NCBI GenBank assembly: GCA_964617245.1
Contig: CAZTWF010000053.1
Location: 1-25,603 of the forward strand
Source: WYZ-LMO11 sp964617245
GTDB taxonomy: Archaea; Thermoproteota; Methanomethylicia; Methanomethylicales; Methanomethylicaceae
DNA: 25,603 bases
Reading direction: 5' to 3'
Positions 14,547 through 22,835 of the stretch are shown here, in pieces. Numbering within the stretch: position 1 is the stretch's first letter; each line of letters starts with the position of its first letter. The notes below the pieces were generated by a model. It was not told the origin of the DNA. It searched no databases and saw nothing but the letters and a program-made list of their open reading frames with translations. The position numbers and the translations under genes were made by a program.

Positions 14547-16432
14547 AATTCTTCATCAATAGTTTTAACTTCTATATTTCCTTTTTCATAATCTTCTAAT
14601 ATATTATTAACAATTTTAGTAATATTAGAAAGATTAGAAATAATATTATTTTTATCTTTATAAGAATATACAATAAATTTAATTGGTACATAATATTTTA
14701 AGCTTTCTTTATAACATTGCATAATATCATAAGGATTAATATATACAATAAATCTTTTTGAGAAATCCCAAATCTTAGGATCAATTTTCCAATTTTTTAA
14801 ATATTTTACAGGATAAACAATAACATCTGGAAAATTTGATCTTATTATTTTATTTACAATACAATAAAATCCTTTTATTCTTTCTTTTCTTACATATTTA
14901 CCTAATATTTGTATATGTAATTCTTTTCCTAATGGTATATCTTTAAATTTTGATATTGCTATTTCTGTAAGTGAATATAATCCATTATTCATATAAATAA
15001 ATCCATCATATAATAATTCTTTTATTGCTTCTTTTAAATCATATGAATTAAAACTTTTTAATTGAGATTCTATTATAGAAAAAGAAGTAGGTTCTTGAAG
15101 TCTTTTATAATATAAAAAAGACAAAATAGAAAAACATATTGGAGATAAATCAGGAGCTGGAAGATTATCTTTTTCATTATTTTTTACTTCTCTTCCATAA
15201 ATATTTAATGAATGTTTTATAACATCTTCAGGATTAGAAATCTTCATATTAGATATATCAATACATATACCAGTATTTACAATTCTTGTATTTCCTTTTC
15301 TTATTAGAAAAGCCATTTGATGTTTCATTAATGTCATTAAAGTTTCCTTTGTAAAATAACGACATACTGATTTAAAATATTGTTCAAGAGCTTCTGCAGT
15401 TTCTGCACCTACAGAAAATACTATTAAGCTATCACATAATTGAGGTATGGCATTAGTTATAGTTTTATCTTTTCCTCCATCTCTATCAAATTGTCCTAAA
15501 TATTGAGCTGATAATGTTAAATATATTTTATATTTTCTTAATGCTTGAAGTATTTCTTTTATTGATTCAGTAATAAATCTATATGCTTCATCTACATATA
15601 CATAAAATGTTTTTCTTTCATTTTCAGGAATATCTTCTCTTGCCATACCTTCTTGATAAATTTTATTAAGTAAAAGAGCACCAAGAAAATTTGCAACTTC
15701 AGTTGTTAATCTTCCTTCAGATAAATTAATTAATATAATTTTTCCACTTTCCATACATTCTTTTAAGTCTATAGAAGATTTTGGACTATCAAACATAGAA
15801 GCAACTAATTTTTCTTGAATAAGTCTATATACTTTATTAGTTACAACAGTAGGAGCTTCATCTTTTAATAAAGGAAATTCATTTATCCAATATTTTATAA
15901 CATTTTCATCTCTTACATTTGAAAGAAGTATTCTTCTTTTATCAGAATCTATAAGAATATCATATAAATAACTTAATCTTGGATCTGGTTGTTCCATTAC
16001 TGCATATACTGCATTTAATAATATTCTCTCTAATCTTGGACCCCAAAATTCTCCATATAATTTTTTCATTGAATCAACAAAGCCCATAGCAATTAAAGCT
16101 TTTTTTGAAGAATCATTAAATTCAAGTAAAGAAATTTTAATTACTTTTCCATATTTAATACTTGTTGTTGGATCAATATATACAACTTTATCCCATTTTT
16201 CTCTTGGAATTATAGATAATACTTTTTTTACTAAATCTCCATGAGGATCTATTATACATAAACCTTCATCATTTTTTATATGTTGATATATTTGAAAAAG
16301 CATAAAAGTTGATTTACCAGAGCCTGGCATACCAAAAATTGCCATATGTATTCTATCTTCTTTATTTAATAATACTAATTGATCATCTTCACCTTTACAT
16401 AATATAAAGCTATCTTTATTTTCATTATTCAT
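14537..16432 (-). CDS. VirD4/TraG-like coupling ATPase of a type IV secretion-like system
   Basis: This RecA-fold ATPase has 631 residues. Walker A is IFGMPGSGKST (about 32-42), followed by CIIDPHGDLVKKVL (59-72), typical of DNA-pumping ATPases. Walker B is FYVYVDEAYRF (276-286), and the sensor-like TLSAQYLGQFD (306-316) matches the TraG/TraD C-terminal motif. Residues of about 420-631 form a further region with a winged-helix-like part (SFSIIESQLKSFNSYDLKEA). There are no membrane helices: the protein begins only about 30 residues before Walker A, whereas bacterial VirD4 has an N-terminal membrane domain. The preceding gene overlaps it by 8 bases and carries two membrane helices, so the two probably work as one coupling protein that delivers DNA to the channel. 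Confidence 0.85.
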   Translation of the reverse strand: MNNENKDSFILCKGEDDQLVLLNKEDRIHMAIFGMPGSGKSTFMLFQIYQHIKNDEGLCIIDPHGDLVKKVLSIIPREKWDKVVYIDPTTSIKYGKVIKISLLEFNDSSKKALIAMGFVDSMKKLYGEFWGPRLERILLNAVYAVMEQPDPRLSYLYDILIDSDKRRILLSNVRDENVIKYWINEFPLLKDEAPTVVTNKVYRLIQEKLVASMFDSPKSSIDLKECMESGKIILINLSEGRLTTEVANFLGALLLNKIYQEGMAREDIPENERKTFYVYVDEAYRFITESIKEILQALRKYKIYLTLSAQYLGQFDRDGGKDKTITNAIPQLCDSLIVFSVGAETAEALEQYFKSVCRYFTKETLMTLMKHQMAFLIRKGNTRIVNTGICIDISNMKISNPEDVIKHSLNIYGREVKNNEKDNLPAPDLSPICFSILSFLYYKRLQEPTSFSIIESQLKSFNSYDLKEAIKELLYDGFIYMNNGLYSLTEIAISKFKDIPLGKELHIQILGKYVRKERIKGFYCIVNKIIRSNFPDVIVYPVKYLKNWKIDPKIWDFSKRFIVYINPYDIMQCYKESLKYYVPIKFIVYSYKDKNNIISNLSNITKIVNNILEDYEKGNIEVKTIDEEFQD

Positions 16433-17396
16433 TTCTTATTTTCACCATTTTTTGAATAGACAATGGTCTTTTCAATGGAATTTCTGGACTTGGAAATGAG
16501 AATATAGAAGCTAATTCATAATCACTTAATCCAATAGTTTTATATTCTTTTGTAATTAAAAGATAAATAAAAGAAAATAATGATATCATAGAATAAATAA
16601 TTATTTCATTAGAAATAATTCCAAATAAAAATAACTCTATAATAGAGCTTATATTTGATCTTAATAATATTGGTAAAATAAGAATTGAAATTGGAATATA
16701 TTTAATAAGAATAGATTTATACTTTTGAATATAATGATGTGAAATAGAATATTTAAATTCCCATTGTTTATTTTCCTTAATAGAATATTCAGTTAAATAA
16801 TTCATAGAAGTCTTTGAAAAAGCTGAAAGAGTTGCTCTTATTGCTTCTTTTGTATTACCATATATGAATATATTACATTCAAAAAGTCTAGAAATAGATT
16901 TTTCATAAATTATTTCTATTTTCTTTGAGTTTTTATTTTTTAATTTTGATAGATAAAATGAAATTTCTTTTGAAATTTTTTCACTTGGAATTGCAATTAT
17001 TTCAATAGCAGTACCAAGAGTTAATATAGATGTCATTAAGGAATCTGATGGTATTGATGGATAGATATTCATTTGAATTAATTCATTTGAAAAATTTTTA
17101 GAAATAGGATAAGAACAATGTCTTGCTAAAGTTGCTTCAAGTCTATATTGATATTTTAAATTTGGAGGTTTAGATTTATGAACTGTTGCTTTTAATAAAG
17201 TACTTATATATTCTGAAAAAGGCATGGCAATATTATCATCAATTTCTATTAATAATCTAATATAATATTCTTCATCTCTTTCTATAAAAAGACGAAATTT
17301 TGATGGAATAATAGAGAATAATTGTGAAAAGTATTTTGGAGAGAAATATGAAGGATCATTTAAAATTGTTGTATTTGGTAAAATTTCAAGCCACAT
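16425..17396 (-). CDS. Membrane protein, probable N-terminal partner of the VirD4-like ATPase
   Basis: I recognise no named family. The protein has 323 residues from the ATG at 17396, chosen because GGAGATGAT lies 5 bases upstream; an in-frame ATG at 17426 would add 10 residues and overlap the previous gene. About 220 residues of mixed alpha/beta character come first, including RLEATLARHCSYPISK and the helix TKEAIRATLSAFSKTSMNYL. Such segments resemble the non-ATPase N-terminal region of some VirD4/HerA-like proteins. Two membrane stretches follow (YIPISILILPILL and a longer one, about 232-283), then a short basic tail. Tight coupling to the ATPase gene suggests a coupling protein split in two. 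That is inference. Confidence 0.6.
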   Translation of the reverse strand: MWLEILPNTTILNDPSYFSPKYFSQLFSIIPSKFRLFIERDEEYYIRLLIEIDDNIAMPFSEYISTLLKATVHKSKPPNLKYQYRLEATLARHCSYPISKNFSNELIQMNIYPSIPSDSLMTSILTLGTAIEIIAIPSEKISKEISFYLSKLKNKNSKKIEIIYEKSISRLFECNIFIYGNTKEAIRATLSAFSKTSMNYLTEYSIKENKQWEFKYSISHHYIQKYKSILIKYIPISILILPILLRSNISSIIELFLFGIISNEIIIYSMISLFSFIYLLITKEYKTIGLSDYELASIFSFPSPEIPLKRPLSIQKMVKIRNE

Positions 17397-17400
17397 ATTA

Positions 17401-18030
17401 TCATCTCCTATTATAAATAAAAGCAATTAAATGTCCAATTGACATTGAAGTTAAAGTAGTAACAAAAGAGAAATCACCTATTATTATAGAAATAGCATAT
17501 GTAACTATTATTATTCCAGGTATTTCCCATAATAAAATTAATATAATTGATGCTTTAATGAAATTATATTTCTTTAATAAGAAATTCATAATTGGATTTA
17601 CTTCTTCTTCAATTCCATAGAATTTCTTTGTAGAATATAAATCCATGAATAAAAATATACAGTAAATAAAGATCATAGGTATAATAAGCCAATTCATTTT
17701 ATTTAATGATAAAGCAAATAAAAGAGTAAATAAGTTTAATAATTTAATTTTATAATCACTATATTTTCCATATTGATATCCTCCATATATTAAGCCAAAG
17801 AGAATAGCTACAGCTCCTATAGTTTGAACCATTAATATTATTTTTTCTAGTATTGCTCCAAGTCCTGATGGTAAATAAGGACTTGATGATAAATTTGTAA
17901 TATTTTGATTTGTAATAAAACTAACTATAGAAGGAGATAAAGATAATAATATTCCAAATATAAAACATCCTTTTATTATTTCCATACCTCTTTCCTTAGA
18001 AGATTCATCTCCCTTCATTATAATTCCCAT
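17401..18030 (-). CDS. Small polytopic membrane protein with pilin-like and DUF5658-like segments
   Basis: The protein has 209 residues with five or six predicted helices. Residues 21-40 form a signal- or anchor-like helix. A second helix at about 61-83 ends in LIYGGYQYGK, then comes a basic loop and another helix (NLFTLLFALSLN). This helix-GGxxY-loop-helix plan recalls VirB2/TrbC-type T4SS pilins. The second half has FMDLYSTKKFYGIEEEVNPI (D130, T134, G139, E143, N145, P146), then a lysine-containing helix, which resembles DUF5658. Neither match is certain. A TATA-like TTTATAAA at 18050-18057 lies about 24 bases before the ATG, pointing to a leaderless transcript. It heads the three-gene set with the coupling proteins. 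Confidence 0.6.
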   Translation of the reverse strand: MGIIMKGDESSKERGMEIIKGCFIFGILLSLSPSIVSFITNQNITNLSSSPYLPSGLGAILEKIILMVQTIGAVAILFGLIYGGYQYGKYSDYKIKLLNLFTLLFALSLNKMNWLIIPMIFIYCIFLFMDLYSTKKFYGIEEEVNPIMNFLLKKYNFIKASIILILLWEIPGIIIVTYAISIIIGDFSFVTTLTSMSIGHLIAFIYNRR

Positions 18031-18121
18031 AATATTTTTAATTTAGAGAATTTATAAACTAGGAAAAATTTATTTACTATTTCCATTTTCTTTAGTATTA
18101 AAAATAAAAAGTTGGGATATA
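18031..18121. promoter_or_regulatory. Divergent promoter region between the small membrane protein and SSB genes
   Basis: Leftward, TTTATAAA at 18050-18057 is spaced about 24 bases from the ATG at 18030, as expected for a leaderless archaeal promoter. Rightward, AAATTTATTTA at about 18066-18076 after AGGAAAA could serve the SSB gene. Only a weak GGGAT lies before the SSB start. The assignments rest on spacing and composition. Confidence 0.45.
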
Positions 18122-18535
18122 ATGTATAAAAAAATTGAAGAATTAAATCCTGTCTCTAAAGGAATAGATCTTTTAGTAAAAGTAATAGAAATAAATCCAA
18201 GTAAGGAAGTAACAACAAAAGATGGTAAAACACATAATGTTGCAGAAGTACTTGTTGGTGATGAAACTGGTTGTGTACTATTAAGTCTTTGGGATGAAAA
18301 TATAGAGAAAGTAAAAGTAGGTCAAACATTATCAATTAAAAATGGTTATGTTTCATTATTTAGAGGATCAATTAGACTAAATATTGGTCGTTATGGAAGT
18401 ATGGAAGTAGTATCAAAAGATTTACCATATATTAATAAAGAAAATAATATTTCTAATAGATCATATGATCAAAAAATACCAGAATTTAAACCATTATTTA
18501 GAAATGACTACAGTAAAAAAAGAAGAAGACGTTAA
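18122..18535 (+). CDS. ssb: Single-stranded DNA-binding protein, Sulfolobus-type single OB fold
   Basis: This is a single OB-fold SSB of 137 residues, clearly like Sulfolobus SSB. Conserved parts are ELNPVSKGIDLLVKVIEINP, then EVLVGDETGCVLLSLWDENI (residues 43-61, with aromatic W57), and GQTLSIKNGYVSLFRGSIRL with F80. The tail is short and strongly basic, ending KKRRRR, whereas the Sulfolobus protein has an RG-rich linker and an acidic end. An acidic tail often recruits partners, so this form may recruit them differently or bind DNA more tightly. It lies on the opposite strand inside the T4SS-like cluster and has its own promoter and a T-rich terminator. It may be an ordinary chromosomal SSB or a helper for transferred single strands. 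Confidence 0.9.
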   Translation: MYKKIEELNPVSKGIDLLVKVIEINPSKEVTTKDGKTHNVAEVLVGDETGCVLLSLWDENIEKVKVGQTLSIKNGYVSLFRGSIRLNIGRYGSMEVVSKDLPYINKENNISNRSYDQKIPEFKPLFRNDYSKKRRRR

Positions 18536-18537
18536 TC

Positions 18538-18552
18538 TTTTTTCCTTTTTTT
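18538..18552 (+). terminator. T-rich transcription terminator of the SSB gene
   Basis: TTTTTTCCTTTTTTT begins 2 bases after the SSB stop codon. Runs of T on the coding strand without a required hairpin are typical archaeal terminators. It lies between the convergent SSB and VirB4-like genes. Confidence 0.65.
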
Positions 18553-18585
18553 ATAGAAATCTATTTTAAAAACTATTTTCTAAGC

Positions 18586-20418
18586 TTATATAATTTCTGA
18601 TGGTTTTGTAGTAAAAAGTTGATATTCTTCATCTGAAGTTGCTAAAAACTGAACTCTTATATGTGTATTATCAGTAATAAGTAATCCTTCTCCTTGAGGA
18701 AGTTCTACTACAATATCAGCTTCTTGATCACTTAAACCAAATACTTCTTTTATAAGAAATTTATTAGAGTCATCTTGTCTCATTAATATCTTTGTTGATG
18801 AATTCTCTAAAATTGTTCTTCCAGCTTTAATTTCTAAGTGAGTACCTATCATATCAGCTGGTCTTTGTGTATTTATAATTAATATACAATTTCTTTTTCT
18901 TCCAAGTCTTGCTACTTTTTCTAAAAATGTAGCAGCTGATGGTATTTCCATATATAACCAAGCTTCATCAATAAGAACTAATCTTGGTGTTGCTTTTGAT
19001 ATTCCAAAGATATTAGGTTTTGAAATAATTTGCCATATTTTTCCAAAAATAAGTAAAGAAAAAATTTGTTTAATTAATTTAGACTCTATTCTTCTCATAT
19101 TAAAAGACATTTTTGAAGTAAAGAAAATTGGTTCTCCTTTAAATATAAAAGATTCAGGTCCTCTTTTTATTGATGAAAACTTTTCAGAAAGATCAGAAGG
19201 AAGTTTTTCAAAGAATTCATTTAAATTTTGAGAAGACATAATAATATCACGAACACGAGAAATATCCTTTCTTTCATTAAGACCTATAATATCACATATT
19301 ATATCTGCTGCTTCTCCTTTTTCAAATAATATAAGAGGATCAAGTCCAAGTTCCATATTTTCATCTACATGAATAACCTCACCTCCTAACCATTCAATAA
19401 GATAAGTATATTCACCTTCAGGATCTATTACATAAAATGGAATATCAGGATTATTTTCAATTAATCTTTTTAATAATATCTTTGATAAAAAAGATTTTCC
19501 TGAACCTGATGTTCCAATTATACTAATATTACTATTTTGTCTTAAAAGAGGATTATAAATTACTGGAGCACCAGAAATAATATTAATTCCTAAGAAAACT
19601 CCTCCTGATTCTATAACTTCACCAGATACAAAAGGATAGAAAGCACTAAGAGTATTTGTATTCATATAAATGAATTTTCCTTTTCCTTCATAGAGTAATC
19701 CTTGTATTATTTTAGGAGAATCTACTTTAATAAGACGAGAATTAAGTCTATTTATAAGTAATCGAGATTTTTCTTTAAGTTCTTTTTGTGAAGAAGCAAT
19801 TATTATAAAGTTTATAGAAACTTTAAATAATTTAGAAATACCCATTATCATTTCATTAATTGTTTTTTCAGCAATTTCTCTTCTTAATAATAAACTTTGA
19901 TTTGGAGATTTTTTCTTACTTATAATATTGGAAATAATAGCATTTAATGTTCTTTTATAATTTTCTACTTTTCTTATTGCTTCTTCAGATTCAATAGGAA
20001 TTATCATAATTTGAATTATATCAGTAATATCATATGTTTCTAATAGAAAACCAATAGGAAGTATAGAAGGAAGTTCATATATAGTAAAACATTTTGCTAA
20101 TCTTCCATCTTCTAATATTAAATAATTCCATTTTTCTATTCTTATATTTGGAATAGGAATTTTTTCTAATTTTTGAAAAATAAAATGATTTGCTTCAAGA
20201 ATATCATCTATTTGTTCTTTACATTCAATAAAAAAACTAGGATAATCAATAGTTATTATTTTATTATTAATCATAATTCCTTGTTTTTTCTTCATTACAA
20301 TTATCTTTATTGAAAAGGATAAAGAATTTAATAATAAATTGAAATAATTAATTAATTCATCTTGATGTCTTTCTGAAAGCATTATAAAATTATTAGGAAT
20401 AATTTCATAGACTACCAT
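18586..20418 (-). CDS. VirB4/TraC-like ATPase of a type IV secretion-like system
   Basis: The protein has 610 residues. The N-terminal half (about 1-280) is the VirB4-type non-ATPase domain, with LPSILPIGFLLETYDITDII and a long helical segment. The ATPase domain has Walker A IIGTSGSGKSFLSK (301-314), then FYVIDPEGEYTYLIEWLGGE (328-347), Walker B RLVLIDEAWLYM (479-490, D484/E485) and the Q-motif IINTQRPADM (514-523). The C-terminal QGEGLLI and ATSDEEYQLF match the VirB4 end. It energises assembly of the secretion apparatus or pilus and is the CedB/TedB counterpart if this is an uptake system. GAGGTAAT precedes the ATG, and the start overlaps the PrgI-like gene by 14 bases. The PrgI/VirB3-VirB4 gene pairing matches bacterial T4SS operons. 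Confidence 0.9.
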   Translation of the reverse strand: MVVYEIIPNNFIMLSERHQDELINYFNLLLNSLSFSIKIIVMKKKQGIMINNKIITIDYPSFFIECKEQIDDILEANHFIFQKLEKIPIPNIRIEKWNYLILEDGRLAKCFTIYELPSILPIGFLLETYDITDIIQIMIIPIESEEAIRKVENYKRTLNAIISNIISKKKSPNQSLLLRREIAEKTINEMIMGISKLFKVSINFIIIASSQKELKEKSRLLINRLNSRLIKVDSPKIIQGLLYEGKGKFIYMNTNTLSAFYPFVSGEVIESGGVFLGINIISGAPVIYNPLLRQNSNISIIGTSGSGKSFLSKILLKRLIENNPDIPFYVIDPEGEYTYLIEWLGGEVIHVDENMELGLDPLILFEKGEAADIICDIIGLNERKDISRVRDIIMSSQNLNEFFEKLPSDLSEKFSSIKRGPESFIFKGEPIFFTSKMSFNMRRIESKLIKQIFSLLIFGKIWQIISKPNIFGISKATPRLVLIDEAWLYMEIPSAATFLEKVARLGRKRNCILIINTQRPADMIGTHLEIKAGRTILENSSTKILMRQDDSNKFLIKEVFGLSDQEADIVVELPQGEGLLITDNTHIRVQFLATSDEEYQLFTTKPSEII

Positions 20419-21052
20419 TATTATTACCTCTAATATTAACTAAAATAGAATCTACTGGAATATCAAATCCTTTAACTGCAATAAGCATATGATAAGATCC
20501 AATATTATTTGGATAAAATTTTATTGAGTATACTCCTTTTTCATTAGATTTAGAAATAAAAATTTTATTATTAATTAATGCATAAAATTTTGTATTTAAA
20601 AGTGGAGTATTTGTTTTTGGATTTTTTAAAATATCATTTATAATTACAGATCCATCATTATTCATTACTACTGATATGGATTTAATAGGTGGAATAAATG
20701 TACTTAATACTTTTTTTATTTCCTTTGGTATATCTTCAATAAATAATATTTGTGAATTTTTATCTTGTTTTTTTCTTTTTGATCTTAAAAGAATTAATAA
20801 ATATTGTTCTGGTAATATAGTTTTTATTTTTTTCATAGCAATTATTAAGAAAAATATAAAGAAAATTATTCCAAAGCTTATTTTGAATTCTATATCAAAA
20901 GGAATTATTTTATATGAAATATAACTAGTAATTATTCCAATACTAATTAATAGAAATTGTCTTAAAGTTATCATACCCATAGGTGTATCTATAAATGGTT
21001 GATTAAGAATAGAAATAGATTCAAACCAAAGAGTTTGAATTACTTTTACCAA
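20405..21052 (-). CDS. PrgI/VirB3-like membrane protein with a C-terminal beta domain
   Basis: The N-terminal third follows the PrgI/VirB3 pattern: NQPFIDTPMGMITLRQFL (about 17-34), then two membrane helices (LISIGIITSYISYKII and FGIIFFIFFLIIAM), then a basic stretch (LLRSKRKK). VirB3/PrgI proteins sit in the inner part of the T4SS channel and dock VirB4, which is encoded directly downstream. Residues of about 118-215 form an extra beta-rich domain (SVIINDILKNP, TPLLNTKFYALINNK, NEKGVYSIKFYPN, GSYHMLIAVKG) resembling an Ig-like or CarboxypepD-regulatory-like fold. Standard PrgI lacks this. I propose a TTG start at 21052 (215 residues), because AAGGTGAT ends 4 bases upstream; a GTG at 21061 lies inside that site. 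Confidence 0.72.
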   Translation of the reverse strand: MVKVIQTLWFESISILNQPFIDTPMGMITLRQFLLISIGIITSYISYKIIPFDIEFKISFGIIFFIFFLIIAMKKIKTILPEQYLLILLRSKRKKQDKNSQILFIEDIPKEIKKVLSTFIPPIKSISVVMNNDGSVIINDILKNPKTNTPLLNTKFYALINNKIFISKSNEKGVYSIKFYPNNIGSYHMLIAVKGFDIPVDSILVNIRGNNNGSL

Positions 21053-21100
21053 TTTTATCACCTTAAAAATCTATTAATGAAAAATATAATCATTTTCCAA

Positions 21101-21110
21101 TATTATATAC
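21101..21110 (-). promoter_or_regulatory. Putative TATA box for the PrgI-VirB4 gene pair
   Basis: GTATATAATA on the minus strand lies about 50 bases before the TTG start proposed for the PrgI-like gene. A transcript starting about 25 bases downstream would include the AAGGTGAT ribosome-binding site. The 76-base gap after the VirB6-like gene is the only sizeable one in this run of genes, which supports a second promoter here. Confidence 0.4.
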
Positions 21111-21137
21111 AATATCTGAATTTATAAAGAAGGAAAA

Positions 21138-22805
21138 TCAATTATTCATTTCTCTTCTTTTTTGAATAAATTCTACTATTTTATCTGCATTAATTTTTCT
21201 ATTCTTTAAAGCCATGGCTTTTGTTATTGGACTAATTCCATTTAATTCATTATTTTTTAATAATTCTTGAAATTCTATTTCATCTTTTTTATTAATATTA
21301 ATTGTATATTTCTTCCATGTTTCATAAGCTCTTCCTATTCTAGAAAGTAAAATATTTTGTACTTCAGGATTATCTTTTGTTATTTCCATAATTTGATGAA
21401 TTCTTGTTTGTATTCTTTTTCCTACTTCTTCTCTTTCTTTAGGTGTAAGTTTTGTTCTTGTCATTAATTCATATTCCTTTCCAATAACTTCAGGTGGTCT
21501 TATAAGTAGATTAGTTTTCACATTATTAGCAAGAATTTCCATTGCTTTTGAATTTCCTTCAAGTTCATGTGGAATTGTAGCTGCATATAATATAAGACTA
21601 TCTGCATATTCTACTTCATTTGCTTTATATTTATTAATAATATTCATTATTTTTCCTGTAGATATATTAGGTATATTACGAGTACTTGGTATCATATATT
21701 TAATTGAATCACTTAATGCTATACTAGCACCCATGGCAGAAACACTAATTTCTTTTAAAATTGCATCTTTAAATGATAATTCACCAGTTCTAATAGCTGT
21801 AGAAAGAATAGGTAAAGCTTTTAATCCAGCTATAGTAGCACCTGTAGTAATTCCAATACCACTTACTATAGCACCTGTAGTTGCTCCAGTTATAGTACTA
21901 GATATAGAAATTATTAATGAGCCTAAATGTGGAATTAAAATAGTCATTATTAAAGAACTAATAAGAAGAATTCCTAATGATATTAATGTCTTCATTAATC
22001 CAGATATAGAACTATTAATAATAATATTATATCCAAAAGTAAAGAAAAAAGCAACTATTATTGAAGCTAATATACCACCTATTAATACTTGTATAAATAA
22101 ATCTGCAATTCTATCTACATGAGGAATTAATCTTATAACAATTAAAATAGGAATAAGAGCATAAGCTATACCTATAAGAAAAATTCTGAGAATACCCATT
22201 ATTATTATACTTATATAAGTAATAAAAACATAAATAAATAAAAATATATTCATTATACCTGCTGCTAATATTGATGATATATCATTTTCTGAAGACCATT
22301 TTATTGATGAAGCATAACTAAGAATAGTTTCTATTCCATTAGGAGGAATTATTCCATTAGGTGATGGAAATGTTATATAATTTATTATAGTAGCAATTGC
22401 ATCATATATTAATGGAAATAAATAAATTATAATAATTGATGTAATAGTTCCTGTAAGAATTCTAAAAGCAGTACCTTCATTTATAATTCTAAAATTTTGT
22501 AATAAAAAAGAAAAAGCTGCAATAATTATAAGAAAAGCTAATAGAAAGAAAGCAACAATTCTTGATCCAGCATAAAGATATGTCATTGATATACCTATCA
22601 TAAAATTATAATTATTATCAGTAAGAGAAGAAATTCCATAAATACTTTCATCCCAAAAAGGACGAGGAATTTCAATTAAAAGTAAATATATAGTTTGTGG
22701 TAAATTTAATGTATTTATTATACTTTCAATTAAGGAAGGAAGAGCAAGATTGATTATACCTAATATTAAAGTAATAATTGGAATTATTGCTAAAAGAGAT
22801 AACAT
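21138..22805 (-). CDS. VirB6/CedA-like polytopic channel protein
   Basis: The protein has 555 residues. About seven to nine hydrophobic segments lie between residues 4 and 300, including SRIVAFFLLAFLIIIAAFSF (81-100), TSIIIIYLFPLIYDAIATII (122-141) and FIQVLIGGILASIIVAFFFT (237-256). A glycine/threonine/alanine-rich stretch (GATTGAIVSGIGITTGATIA) follows at about 307-326, and then a charged, helical cytoplasmic tail of about 220 residues. This layout matches VirB6/TrbL and the archaeal import channel CedA/TedA; the position beside VirB3- and VirB4-like genes supports the call, but sequence identity cannot be judged by eye. GGGAGA stands directly before the ATG. It probably forms the DNA-conducting inner-membrane part of the system. 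Confidence 0.72.
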   Translation of the reverse strand: MLSLLAIIPIITLILGIINLALPSLIESIINTLNLPQTIYLLLIEIPRPFWDESIYGISSLTDNNYNFMIGISMTYLYAGSRIVAFFLLAFLIIIAAFSFLLQNFRIINEGTAFRILTGTITSIIIIYLFPLIYDAIATIINYITFPSPNGIIPPNGIETILSYASSIKWSSENDISSILAAGIMNIFLFIYVFITYISIIIMGILRIFLIGIAYALIPILIVIRLIPHVDRIADLFIQVLIGGILASIIVAFFFTFGYNIIINSSISGLMKTLISLGILLISSLIMTILIPHLGSLIISISSTITGATTGAIVSGIGITTGATIAGLKALPILSTAIRTGELSFKDAILKEISVSAMGASIALSDSIKYMIPSTRNIPNISTGKIMNIINKYKANEVEYADSLILYAATIPHELEGNSKAMEILANNVKTNLLIRPPEVIGKEYELMTRTKLTPKEREEVGKRIQTRIHQIMEITKDNPEVQNILLSRIGRAYETWKKYTININKKDEIEFQELLKNNELNGISPITKAMALKNRKINADKIVEFIQKRREMNN

Positions 22806-22835
22806 TCTCCCATTATATTATATTTATTCAAAAAT

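Noticed and set aside
18586..20418. HerA DNA-repair helicase identity for the VirB4-like ATPase
   Set aside because: The N-terminal VirB4-type domain, the IIGTSGSGKS/IDPEGEY pattern and the adjacent PrgI-like gene fit VirB4; no NurA nuclease gene is nearby.
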